A stretch of DNA of 23,291 bases from Coptodactyla brooksi (GCA_033557675.1 JAWQRM010000390.1:1-23291); one strand, 5' to 3'. Counted from the stretch's first letter, positions 1-9,164 are shown. Made by a program: numbers and translations. Notes: generated by a model from the sequence alone, not told the origin.

Positions 1-27
<27 letters not shown>
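1..27. repeat. (TA)n microsatellite
   Basis: An uninterrupted TA dinucleotide run opens the window and continues imperfectly for about ten more bases. It lies directly before the readable part of the Penelope-like element, so the 5' end of that element is either lost or outside the window. Confidence 0.95.
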
Positions 28-29
<2 letters not shown>

Positions 30-34
<5 letters not shown>

Positions 35-1920
35 CAACTGTGTCCAACAACTGTATAATAAAGTGCATAAGGCAGGAGTTGTTGATGAGGTTATGACAAA
101 AAACTTTAAGCGTTACAATTCAGTCCTGGGAAAGGCATATTTTTTACCAAAAGTCCATAAAAGGGATATTCCTCTTAGGCCTATAATGTCGTCATGTGGG
201 TCAGCGTTGTATAACTTGGAGAAGCACTTTGCTAAAATACTCACTTTGGCTTTGAGTGATATCACCGATTATAATGTTAGAGATACCTTTGAATTTGTTG
301 ATGTGGTGAGAGATAGAATTTTACCTAAGGGTTACGCAGTGGTGTCATTGGTTGTTGTTAGGCCTTTCGCCAATATGCCGCTCGAATTGGTAATTGATAT
401 AATTAACATAAAATGGCAACTGATAGTTCCCCACTGGATGGCTCCCAGACAGCTTTTGATTGATTCTTTGAGATTCATTTTTCGAAATCTCCTTATTTCT
501 CCTTTCAAGGCGTCTACTAAAGGCAGAGGTATGGCACGCCCATGGGTTCTCCTATAAGTCCGATTTTGGCATTGTTAGTTATGGATTATGACCTAGATAA
601 CTGCATTCCAAGATTGGGTTTTGAATTCCCCTTCATTAAGAAGTTTGTTGATATCATAACTGCAGTACCAGGGGATAAGATTGATCATACATTGAGTATT
701 TTTAACGATGTTATTTTTAACATCCAATTCACTGTGGAATGTGAGGATGACTGTTCTGTTCTTTTTTTAGACACCAGAGTCGTCAGATATGAGAACAACA
801 CGTTGAGGATTGACGGGTACACCAAAGGTACTTACTCTGGTAGTAACTTTCTGTCTGCGCATACTTTCAAACATAAAATTAACACGTTAATTGGGTTATT
901 AGTTAATTGGGTTTTATAGTTATTTAATAAAATCAATGACAACCAATTTAAAATAAGGAACTTAAGTATTCTAAAGGATCTGTTTTTGAACAACAAGTTT
1001 CCATTTAAAATCATTAATAAAGTTTTATTCACTACCAACACAACTCAGATTAGTATTTTTGGATCTTTAAGTAGTTATATGAAGAAATGTGGAAAGTTTA
1101 TGTACATACGGAGCCTTTCTGAAAAACTTAAAGTAACTTTGAAACCTTATTTGCCTAATTTAATGGTTGCAGACTGCTACCCGAATAAGATCAATTCAGT
1201 TTTTGGTAGGATCAAAGATCAGGATGACCAGATGTTTAAAAGTAACATTGTATATAAAATTCAATGTAATAACTGTATAGGACAGTACATAGGTGTTACC
1301 GGTCAGTGGCTCAAGAGTAGAGTGGCATTACATAAAAGCAATTGTAGTACCAGTAAAAAATGTTGTGCCTTAACAACAACACGCTTTGGAGAATTCTCAC
1401 GCGTTTGAGTTTGATAATATAAAAATTTCAGATTTTGATCGTTCTTTGAGTAACAGATTGTTTTTGGAACTATATCATATAAACTTAACGGAGGGAACAG
1501 TTAACTTTAAAACAGATGTGGATGGTCTTAGTAACATTTATTCTCTAATCTTTCACATAGATAAAAATAGACATTTAAATTCAAATTCCCCGCCTTCTTC
1601 TACCGATACGTCACTCACATTTTATTGGAATTTAGTTGGTTGTATAGGTTGCCGGTTGGTAATGTTAACATCTGTGCGTTTGGACCGGTATGGTTATTTT
1701 TCTTGTACATGTTATAGGCATCTTGCACGTGGTGTTGATTTTTGAATTTTAAATTGTTCAGTATATTTTAATGTTTGATCTGTCCTCAATTAGCTTAACC
1801 TCTTTATGACTCAATTGTAAGTAGCACTGATTTATATATTGAATGTTTTTTTGAAGTTATATGTATTTTGTAGTGTTTACCTGAGGAACAAACAACAAAG
1901 TTTCGAAATATCGTAAAAAA
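30..1920 (+). mobile_element. Penelope-like retroelement (PLE), degenerate
   Basis: This block holds the remains of a single-ORF PLE: a reverse transcriptase core followed by a GIY-YIG endonuclease, the domain order typical of endonuclease-bearing PLEs. The coding part runs to about 1640 and is followed by roughly 280 bases of non-coding 3' tail. The tail contains a CTGAGGA...GAAA motif pair (1881-1908) resembling the core boxes of the hammerhead ribozymes reported in PLE repeats. No flanking duplicate (pLTR) is visible because the window starts inside the element. The copy is dead: at least two frameshifts, one nonsense codon and damage to the catalytic motif. Confidence 0.85.
36..1640 (+). 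pseudogene. PLE reverse transcriptase / GIY-YIG endonuclease, broken
   Basis: The fragments read in one order. 63-557 carries the RT fingers, including the KVHK...PLRPIMSSCGS block characteristic of Penelope RTs, and a damaged VVSL...NMPLELV stretch where the first catalytic Asp region should be. A shift at about 535-545 moves to the frame of 542-919, which starts at MGSPISPIL and holds FVDIITAVP where PLEs have Y-V-D-D; one of the two Asp is missing. A TAG at 917-919 interrupts that frame, which otherwise continues in phase through 1408. The nuclease is at about 1245-1340: VYKIQCNNC, then YIGVTG, then an Arg and His downstream. A second shift near 1373-1381 leads into 1386-1640 (ENSHAFEFDNIKI), the conserved C-terminal tail. 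The family call is firm; no activity is possible. Confidence 0.85.
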
Positions 1921-2820
1921 GATTTCTCTTCTTTTCCTCGTCTCCCCTACAATCTAGATCGATAACCTACAAACCAGTAGCTGCTGAAAAAATTTGAAAA
2001 TATTGAAAATATTAAGGTATCGCTCATCGTTTCGTTGTTTAATCTTAGTTCGTTGTTTAATCTATTTTTATGGATTTCTTGTCTTTTCGTTTTATAGTAG
2101 TGGCCTCAAAGTTTTCACCCACACCACATCTGGCCACAATTTTCAACATTGTGTTAAACAAACGATATCACAGCGGAGGCAAATATTCATTACCTCTTTC
2201 TATACTTTATCTCGATAATTGTTGGATGCTATTTCAGCAAAATTTAAGAATTGTAAGATATGATGGTTTTTATAATTGTTTAGTTATCTTTCGCAAAATA
2301 GTAAATGCTCTTAATGTAAGTAAAGTAAATAAATTACAAATTAATATTGTACTCAAATAGCCTCTAACTTTGACAGTATTACTAACACTTTTATTTCTTA
2401 ATATTATTTCGAAGGGAAAACTCCAGTTGCTGGAAGAAACACTAATATATGTGACACCATAAAAATAAACTACAACATTAGTACCAATTAATAGCTAGAA
2501 GGAATTTTATGATTTATACCCAATTAGTATCACGGAAATTTAAGGAAAGAGTATCACGGAAATTTACTGTTACAAAGAAAGAAAAATTTCTTTGTAAAAG
2601 TTAAGTGAGTGAAAAGTTAAGTGTAAAAGTAAAACGTTAATTTCAGAACTTATAATTTCGTTTTTCGTTTTCGCTGTCGTTTATTAGTTAGAAAATTAGT
2701 TTTAGTTTTCCATATCTTACAATAGTGATTATAATTCATATTAAAAATTAATCTCCGGTTAAATGTACCTTAAACATAATAATAATAATGATGTCATACC
2801 TATATCAGATTCTAAAAGAT
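1746..2820. other. Non-coding stretch: PLE 3' tail, then AT-rich DNA with small repeats
   Basis: Up to about 1920 this is the PLE tail. Beyond it I see no recognisable gene; short open frames at 1994-2218 and 2070-2360 overlap in different frames and look like chance. A 24-bp unit is duplicated at 2526-2566 (AGTATCACGGAAATTTA occurs twice). A perfect 11-bp inverted repeat with a 6-base loop lies at 2570-2597 (TTACAAAGAAA / TTTCTTTGTAA), followed by two copies of AAAAGTTAAGTG. Confidence 0.5.
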
Positions 2821-2981
2821 TTAAACAATTGTGACCACTATACCGAAATTGCAAAATAACTCCTCGACGCACATTTCACTAATCAAGTTAGCACTATCAG
2901 GAGCGATGACTAACTTGGTTAGCGAATCGTGTGTCGGGCGAATAATTTTCCAATTTTGGCATAGTGGTGACAATTGCTTAA
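2821..2981. repeat. TTAA-bounded near-palindrome, possible MITE
   Basis: The left arm (2821-2891) and right arm (2910-2981) are reverse complements at roughly 80 percent identity with one gap, separated by an 18-base spacer. Both arms begin with TTAA plus CAATTGT, and the similarity stops exactly at the TTAA on each side. A TTAA target duplication is the hallmark of piggyBac-type insertion, so a small palindromic non-autonomous element is a reasonable guess. Similar short open frames on the two strands are a by-product of the palindrome. No coding capacity is seen. Confidence 0.6.
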
Positions 2982-3426
2982 CATTGTTACAAAGCCTCGT
3001 AACGTTTCGTAACATTGCTACGGACCCCACTACTTTAATATTCTAAAAAATGTACTAAATAGCCTTAATGGCGTTTTTGCGCCATTAAGACATTTTTATA
3101 ACTAAAGAATCTATGGTCAATTTTTAAAATTGCTTAAAATATAAAAACAGACTGTATTTCGGTTGGTATGCAAAATATCGTCAGTCGGTTATGAATTTAA
3201 CAAACAAGAATTTTACATACTTTTCATATTCTGCTGTAAATCTTACAAGTAAGACTAGGGAAGTGTTTTACGACGATTTTCCTGAAGCTTGGCATACAAG
3301 TAGTACATGGAAAATTATTGGCCACATACATCGTTATATCGGCCCAAAAGCCGTTTATAGGGTAGAAATCACCCTTACCGATTTTGGAAATAGGCCCTAC
3401 TATTTTACGAATTGTTTTTACTTTTT
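2982..3426. other. Non-coding or unrecognised stretch with a 10-bp hairpin
   Basis: Contains a perfect 10-bp inverted repeat at 3064-3089 (CTTAATGGCG, loop TTTTTG, CGCCATTAAG). An open frame of 96 codons (3191-3481) runs into the pogo-like inverted repeat; I do not recognise its protein and it has no clear domain, so it is probably chance. Confidence 0.4.
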
Positions 3427-3537
3427 TTCAAAAGTTTTACATCCTGTCAAAAATGAGCATAACTTTGATGCGAATTTGTAGCAAAAAGATCATAATCGAA
3501 AACTACCCCTAACAGTAATTAAACATCGAAAATGATG
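3427..3537 (+). repeat. Left inverted terminal repeat of the pogo-like element
   Basis: The reverse complement of this segment matches 5150-5261 with about ten differences over about 100 bases; shared blocks include CAAATTCGCATCAAAG and ATGCTCATTTTTGAC. Confidence 0.8.
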
Positions 3538-3576
3538 TTTGTGATATGATTAGCTTCGCTCACTTTAAATTTTAAT

Positions 3577-5010
3577 TCACCTGAATATGATGTGGATTCA
3601 ATTATTACAGACGAAGAAAAATATTTTGCAGCTAATTTGGAGAATTTGATTAAAGATGCTATATATGCACAGATATTTATCTAAAGCATTGATACTTTAA
3701 ACTTTAATGAAGAAGGTGTATATCCTGAAACAATTCCTTGCGATGAGGTCTCTGAAAGTGATTTCGAAAAATCTATAGGATTGCATAGGTTATATCATGC
3801 ATTGATATAATCTAAGGGTTGCAAGAAAACTATAATCAATATCGATATCGAATGTAAGAAAAAGACTGTACAATTTTCGCGATCCGGGGAGACAAAAGCT
3901 TTGCCTTTAAAGACAGTTCAGTACAGATTTAAGAAAGTTGCTGATTTGAGGTTATTGTATAGGTGAGAGAAGCACATTAAAGAAGGTGGCTCGAGAAATG
4001 AAAAATTATTACAAATTTAGAAGTATGTTTTGAATTAATTCGCAATTTCCTCTGAACGAACGTTTTCTACTCATGACATTGGTATAAAAAGATGGGCTTT
4101 ACGCGCTAGAGAAAAAATCAATTTGTCACCGACATTATTTACTGCTTCCACATTTTGGATACATAATTTTAAGGTGAATCATGCAATTGTATCGAGAAAG
4201 GTAAATAAGTTTGTAATTAAAAAACAAATATAATATGTTTTTTAATAATAATATCGTCAATAATGTATATAATTTCGAATAACGGGGGTCCAATTTAGTA
4301 ACGCATGCAGGTCGCACGCTTGCTTTAAAAGGATCATTGAAAGTCGAGTGTTTAGCGCAGTCTTTAAATCATTTGACGCACAGCTAAAGCCAATCGTTTC
4401 TCTTAGCGGAGATTTAAAGTTCCCTTTATTAATAGTCCTGCAAGAGGATAGTGCAAATTACATCCGACCTTGCCATTAATTGGTTCACAAATGTTTTTTT
4501 ACCAAACACAGAGGAAAACTCTGTTCTTTTGTTAGATTCTTGGACTGGCCAGACTGAAAAAAAAGTTTGACAAATGCGATAAAGACAATAAAAATATCAA
4601 AATTTTTACGATTCCGGCTGGAACCACTGGTTTAACTCAACCGCTGGACGTTTACACTTTTAGACTTTGGAAGAATTTGTTAAGACAATTTTCTGATATT
4701 GTGATGCTGTATAACTATGATGTAAATTTCATAACATCCTCAAAATATAGTAAATTATTTTATACATTAATCAGTCTTCATCGCCTAAATTTAAAAATAT
4801 CCTTCGATACGCTTGGTGGAAGTGTGGGTGTATTGCAGAAAAACCAGACTAATGCGAAACCCCTGCAAATTTCTGTTTGAAAAACTGCAATAACGCACGT
4901 GAACTCTGCAAAGATATTGCAATAATTAAATATGCTTGGTGTACGACAAAAATGTGCATGCAGCACTTCTTTGCCGTAACAAATGCTAACTCTCCACATT
5001 ACTGCACTAA
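3577..5010 (+). pseudogene. pogo-like DDE transposase with CENP-B-type DNA-binding region, broken
   Basis: From 3577 to 4233 one frame can be followed throughout, interrupted only by stops at 3682, 3808, 3964, 4018 and 4036. It contains PLKTVQYRFKKVADLRLLYR, an RWALRAREK block and FWIHNFK...IVSRKVNKF, the pattern of a CENP-B-type bipartite DNA-binding domain. After a degraded stretch (4234-4500, with VSLSGDLKFPLLIVLQE recognisable), the nuclease core reads LLLDSWTGQ (catalytic Asp at about 4535). A shift in an A run near 4560 leads to KIFTIPAGTTGLTQPLDVY (Asp at 4647). A further shift gives 4775-5010, with RYAWWKCGC, C-x-x-C-like pairs and a YAWC...CMQHFF...HYC cluster that looks zinc-binding. 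The transposase would have cut and joined the inverted ends. This copy is inactive. Confidence 0.75.
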
Positions 5011-5149
5011 AGCACCTCGATGCGTGAGGGGCAAGGGGACTCCCCTTAAAAAAGCACCCCATTGGGATGAGAGCCCTAGCATGTCCACGTCGTTCATCCT
5101 GACTAACGCTAAAGAGGGATTGATGTTTACATGCATCACTACCTGTAGT

Positions 5150-5261
5150 GATGATTTTCGATGTTTAGCTACTGTTAGGGGGTTGTTTTCGATTATGACA
5201 TTTTTGATACAAATTCGCATCAAAGCTATGCTCATTTTTGACCGATTGTAAAACTTTTGAA
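5150..5261 (-). repeat. Right inverted terminal repeat of the pogo-like element
   Basis: Inverted partner of 3427-3537. The match ends at CTTTTGAA on the outer side, and the flanks diverge immediately. Confidence 0.8.
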
Positions 5262-5934
5262 TGAATGCGGGCGCCGTATTGTATTCTTTGAAATCTTTTC
5301 AACGAGGTTTGATGCAAAGTACTCTGCACTCAATTGTAAGGGCAGCAAATCTTGTGTTGCACTTTAGATACAAAGCATACTATTCCACTTAAAAAATATA
5401 ACTTGTTTTTTTGGGAGATCCTATATGTATGTTAATACCAGCTTTTAGTTTTCTATATAGTCCTTTGCTTACCCTATACCACAGTTTTTGTCCTGTAACT
5501 ATATCTCTACCCAATTCGAGATATACGGTAGGAAAATCATACTGGGAATATGGAAAAATTTCTGCAGAAGCAGGTATGGATTTATTCATGCTCACATTCG
5601 CAAGATTCCAGGTAAATAAACAATTTTTGTTTAATATTTTTTAAATCTTCAGATTTAGAACAATGATTTAGATAATTTTTCATGTCACTATGCCAATTGT
5701 ACAATGTTATAGGGTAAGTGTTATAAAGCACAGTGTTACAAGTGTTATTGCTAATGTTCTATCCATTTTTAATAACTTTATGGTCAGTAGTATCATCATA
5801 AGTATATCAATGGCAACACTGATTACGTAATAAACTATAAATGTGTAGATTAAAATATCTTTGAAATGGACTGTTGATGGTTTATTTAAACATAGTTCTA
5901 GTTTCATTAGCAACTCGTTGGCAAAGTTAAAAGA
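5262..5934. other. Unrecognised stretch, open on both strands at 5389-5644
   Basis: 5411-5644 (plus) and 5389-5595 (minus) are both open. The plus-strand reading ends in an AG/GTAAAT sequence at about 5610 that resembles a splice donor, so a small exon cannot be excluded. I recognise neither protein. The hydrophobic minus-strand frame 5707-5913 is in very AT-rich DNA and is likely chance. Confidence 0.25.
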
Positions 5935-6260
5935 TTAACGAGCGCTGGGATCCAACGCCTACTGCATCGTAGCAGCCGTCGCCGCCTAGATTTATTAAGT
6001 GTTAAATTTAACGTCGTCCAATCCGCGCAAAATGGCGGTCGCTTCATTTGTCCAGAACCTCAAAGTAGTAAACTGGGTGTCTTTTAAGCTGTCACGTAAA
6101 ATATTAATTATATTGTTGTACGGGGATAAAAAAAGCTTCACGGTGCGAAAAAGGCGCAGCGCGACGTGGCTGCCACCAAATTAGCGTCTTTTTTATTTCG
6201 AAACTCATTACTCTTCGGATTATGCGCCGCAGCGGTAATACCACCACGTTCTAGTTTGGA
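5935..6260. other. CG-richer non-coding block
   Basis: Compared with its surroundings this block is visibly richer in CG dinucleotides (GCAGCCGTCGCCGCC, AAAATGGCGGTCGC, AAAGGCGCAGCGCGACG). No convincing coding frame is present; the 61-codon frame at 5999-6184 has no recognisable feature. A conserved regulatory or promoter-like region of a neighbouring gene is possible but cannot be shown from this sequence alone. From 6261 to 6690 I see nothing recognisable. Confidence 0.3.
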
Positions 6261-6694
6261 CGGACTTTGCAGAGTTGACGTTTTTCCCTTTTTACTTCTC
6301 CTTTTTTAGTCTTTCAGGGATTATATTAAAGTGGAAATTTTGTGGCAGAGGTCGGTTACTGTACGGCCTGCGGATGTAGTTTAATGTGTCGAGGTTACTA
6401 TAAAGTATCAAATTTTTACTGGCAACCATTTAATCACTTTATATATTATTACGCGTTATACACACAAACCTGTCAACTATAACGCGAGCTTGTAGAGTGC
6501 TCTTTATTAACTACAGTATGTCATGGCATATTGTAGTCAAAGGTAAATTATAAAAAGTATTTCTTGTAGGAGATATAATTTTAACATTTGCGAAATACAT
6601 GAAAAGTTCCTGCTCATCTTTACTTGATCATAAAACTATATAAAATATATATTAATTTCATTTTCTTATACCTTAAGAATGATATATTTACAGG

Positions 6695-6720
6695 TGTCTC
6701 AAAATGATCTGACATTTTAA
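6695..6720 (+). repeat. Left end repeat of the Tc1-like element
   Basis: TGTCTCAAAATGATCTGACA followed by TTTTAA. It matches the reverse complement of 9134-9159 at 25 of 26 positions. Confidence 0.8.
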
Positions 6721-7013
6721 TTTATTAATAAAATCTATTATTTATTTGCAAAGTATGAACGTTTTTATTTCAACCTTGCTGTGCTCCTCGGGTCAATGTG
6801 ACCCGAAACGGATTTGCAAGTTCTATAACTATGTCATTTTTCATTATTTATTAATATTGTCAAATAGTTTTTACAAGAAGTCATTATTAAATTTTTTAAA
6901 CAAGATTATTACGTATATAACCCTCGCGTCATTATGACCCAAAACTATTTAGATATATTTGACTTTATGTAGTTTAAGTCTGTGCATGTCTGTGCGCGCA
7001 TACTAATGTATCA

Positions 7014-7046
7014 TATAAATAGGAAACGCGGACAGTGCACTTCAGT
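7014..7046 (+). promoter_or_regulatory. Putative core promoter of the piggyBac transposase: TATA box plus initiator
   Basis: TATAAATA at 7014-7021 is followed by an arthropod-type initiator TCAGT at 7042-7046. The distance from the first TATA base to the initiator A (7044) is 30 bases, the usual arthropod spacing, and the transposase ATG follows at 7086. This is sequence inference; no transcript evidence exists here. Confidence 0.5.
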
Positions 7047-7085
7047 TTCTTTATATACAGTGTTGAATAAGCATCATCATAAATA

Positions 7086-8340
7086 ATGGCGAGGCGATTT
7101 CTGTCTGATGAAGAAGCAGCAGAGATAGATGTAAATGCATCCGACGATGAAAATACCTTTGAGGTTGAAAATCACACCAGTGGATGATACTGACTATGAG
7201 AAATCTGAAGCAGGCTATGATTGTTCGGATGATGACCTAGTGCAAACAAATGCAGGTCAAAAGACAAAGTTATATCTTTGATGTTAAAATCTTTTTCCCA
7301 AAGTTAACGAGTATCTAGTGAAAGTATAATAAAAATTGCTCCTGGTCCAACAAGGTATGCCATATCCAGAGTGAAGGATATTCTATCTGCCTTTCAAGTT
7401 ATCGTTAAATGAGCAGTATTTAAGGTTGAAGGGCGTATGAACGCGATTGGGAAGTTATACGTAATATTACAATACAAGCGTACATAGGATTATTGTTGTT
7501 GACAGGAGTTTACAAATCACACGGCGAATCAACAAAAAGCTTGTGGAATGCAGGAACTGGTAGACCTATTTTACGTGGAATGATGTCGCTGAAAGTTTTT
7601 TTACCGAATATCGAAATGCTGCTCAAAAGAAAACTTACAATGTTAGGAACGGTTAGAAAATATAAACTGGAACTTCCCGTGATTACAATAAGTGAAGAAG
7701 TACATAGTTCTACTTTTTATTTTACCAAGGATACCACAATTGTGTCATGTAAGCCTAAAGAAATAAACAAATACGGTAGAAATAAACAAAAACATAATTC
7801 TGATGAGTACAATGCACTGTGAGAAGGAAGTGAGCAACAGGGACGATAAGAAGACTTAGGAAATGATACTAGGTTATAACTCTACCAAAGGGGTGATTGA
7901 TACGTTAATTCAAAGTGTTGCAGCATATATTTGCAACCAACCGATGGCCTATTATTTTGTTCTACAATATACTTGATGTTAGTGCTTGAAATGCATTTGT
8001 GTTATGAAGAGAAATAAATCCAGATTCGAATAAGGACGTTATGTACAAGAGAATACTATTTCTCGACGAATTGGGCAAACTGATGGTAACTCCCTATATG
8101 ATGTCAAGAGAACATAAATCTCGTACTCAACAACCTACTGCCGTAATAAAGAAAATTCAAGATCGACGTGGTGAAGTAGTAGTGCCATCTACATTTGGTG
8201 CAATCAGTAAATATACAAGAGCGCAATGTAATATGTGTCCATCAAAATGTGACAATAAAACAAGTATAACATGTTGTAAGTGTAATAAATATTTGTGTAA
8301 GGTTCATGTAGTGTATTATTGTCATCAGTGTAAGGATTAG
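7086..8340 (+). pseudogene. piggyBac transposase, frameshifted and internally deleted
   Basis: The start is the ATG of MARRFLSDEEAAEI, an acidic N-terminus common in insect piggyBac proteins. A shift at about 7180 ends the first frame at 7185. IIKIAPGPTRYAISRVKDIL (about 7325-7385) and GVYKSHGESTKSLWNAGTGR (about 7505-7565) belong to the DDE_Tnp_1_7 domain. After MSLKVF (about 7600) the text jumps to a block that normally lies much later, so the region with the first two catalytic Asp is deleted. The third Asp region survives as NSTKGVIDTLI (about 7880-7912), with the second Asp of the usual VDTLD changed. The C-terminal zinc domain is well kept at 8224-8340: CNMCPSKCDN, CCKC, CKVH, CHQCKD. 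The protein would have performed TTAA-specific cut and paste; this copy cannot. Confidence 0.85.
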
Positions 8341-8509
8341 GCAATAATTGAATGCACATCAGAATTTATTTCATACTCTCTCTTGTTTTTAGAGTTAGTG
8401 TTTGTAATATTTGTTTATTATAATGCATTTTACTTTCGTTAGTAATAAGATTGCTTTTCATCGTTGTTTGCCTTTATGTACTGTAATAAAATCATAATAT
8501 ATTAATTTT

Positions 8510-9085
8510 GGTCTGTTCTTGACAATCCTCCTCTACCTGTATACATACAAGTACTACAAGTTTTCATTTCAGAAAGCCCTAAAGAAAGGAGTCCACTGTT
8601 GTCAAATCACACAATCTTGTTGGCCAATTCACATCATCGCGACGCGAAATGACGCGACCATGAAACTTTGTGCGCAATAACTACATTGTTTCATCTTCAG
8701 TGTGGCAGATTGCGCCATCTTCTTAGAAGAATATGACTTCCATGCCATTCAATTCATATCATAAAAAGTTAGTCATCATGTCACGATAACGAATACCATT
8801 GACGGTAATCGCATTTCCAGCAGCATTTTCAAAAGTGTATGGCGCAATCACTTCTCCAACCCAAAATTCACACCAAACAGTGACTCGTGGTGGATCGCTG
8901 GTGGATCTTTAAGTTGAAAATATGGCTGATCACTCAGGAAAATCATCAATTCCTTGATGTTCCAATAACCAATTGGCGAGTGTATGGCGCTGTGCATGAT
9001 CTACTGGCTTCAATTCTTGTGTCAACTGGATCTTGTAAACATGCAAATGCAGATCTTCAAAATTCGCTGCACAGATCTTGAAATG
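8510..9085 (-). pseudogene. Tc1/mariner-superfamily transposase (DDE_3 type), broken
   Basis: Reading the minus strand from 9085 downward: VYKIQLTQELKPVDHAQR and ANWLLEHQ (end of the DNA-binding region); LSDQPYFQL, corresponding to the usual SDEAHF with its catalytic Asp (about 8915-8940); then, after a deletion, PPRVTVWCEFWVGEVIAPY, GNAITVNGIRYRDMMTNF, DGAICHT (second Asp) and RVISRRDDVNWPTRLCDLTT, ending near 8577. Several stops and shifts are present. Sequence further toward 8510 may be a decayed continuation. The family is common in insect genomes. Plus-strand frames here (for example 8887-9081) are shadows. Confidence 0.8.
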
Positions 9086-9133
9086 TTCAAGATTAGTACT
9101 CTATGTTCGCCACAAAACAAAATGGTGTAAAAT

Positions 9134-9159
9134 TTAAAATGTCACATCATTTTGAGACA
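9134..9159 (-). repeat. Right end repeat of the Tc1-like element
   Basis: Inverted partner of 6695-6720 (TTAAAATGTCACATCATTTT plus GAGACA), immediately upstream of the minus-strand transposase remains. Confidence 0.8.
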
Positions 9160-9164
9160 TTGTT

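Larger units (their letters stand above)
3427..5261 (+). mobile_element. pogo-like DNA transposon with long inverted ends, degenerate
   Basis: The two ends (3427-3537 and 5150-5261) are inverted copies at about 90 percent identity, and the DNA between them encodes, in order, a CENP-B-type helix-turn-helix region, a DDE nuclease core and a Cys/His-rich C-terminus. That arrangement marks 3427-5261 as one element of about 1.8 kb. Inverted ends of about 111 bp are long for pogo/Tigger elements, which usually have ends of a few tens of bases. I see no convincing target-site duplication; the similarity ends at TTCAAAAG. Confidence 0.75.
6784..8505 (+). mobile_element. piggyBac-family DNA transposon, degenerate
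   Basis: The transposase relic (7086-8340) is preceded by a palindromic CGGGTCA-ATG-TGACCCG at 6789-6805 and a related CCCTCGCGTCATTATGACCC at 6921-6940. Such motifs fit the terminal and subterminal repeats of insect piggyBac-like elements. The 5' limit is taken at the first motif; the alternative is 6921, where CCCT follows ATAA, a possible decayed TTAA. No matching right end is visible. The 3' limit is set near a TTAA at about 8500, beyond which sequence attributable to the Tc1-like host element resumes. Confidence 0.6.
6691..9163 (-). mobile_element. Tc1-like DNA transposon (minus strand), split by a piggyBac insertion
   Basis: A 26-base end sequence at 6695-6720 recurs in inverted orientation at 9134-9159 with one mismatch. 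The minus-strand transposase remains (about 9085-8510) start next to the right end and stop where the piggyBac copy begins. The outer bases TTTACA and GTAAACA are compatible with a TA target duplication. The simplest reading is one Tc1-like element of about 750 bases or more that later received a piggyBac element of about 1.7 kb. Confidence 0.65.

Noticed and set aside
1994..2360. Two overlapping plus-strand open frames
   Set aside because: They use different frames of AT-rich DNA, show no recognisable motif and have no supporting context.
2526..2630. Short direct repeats considered as a CRISPR-like array
   Set aside because: Only two units, no regular spacers, and the genomic context is eukaryotic.
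2821..3046. Open frames on both strands with similar peptides
   Set aside because: The similarity is explained by the DNA palindrome 2821-2981, not by paired genes.
3064..3089. 10-bp hairpin considered as an intrinsic terminator
   Set aside because: The T run is in the loop rather than after the stem, and the context is not bacterial.
5707..5913. Minus-strand hydrophobic frame that looks like a membrane protein piece
   Set aside because: AT-rich DNA yields hydrophobic translations by chance; no family pattern, such as that of an insect receptor, could be confirmed.
8887..9081. Plus-strand open frame
   Set aside because: It is the antisense shadow of the Tc1-like transposase, whose motifs read on the minus strand.
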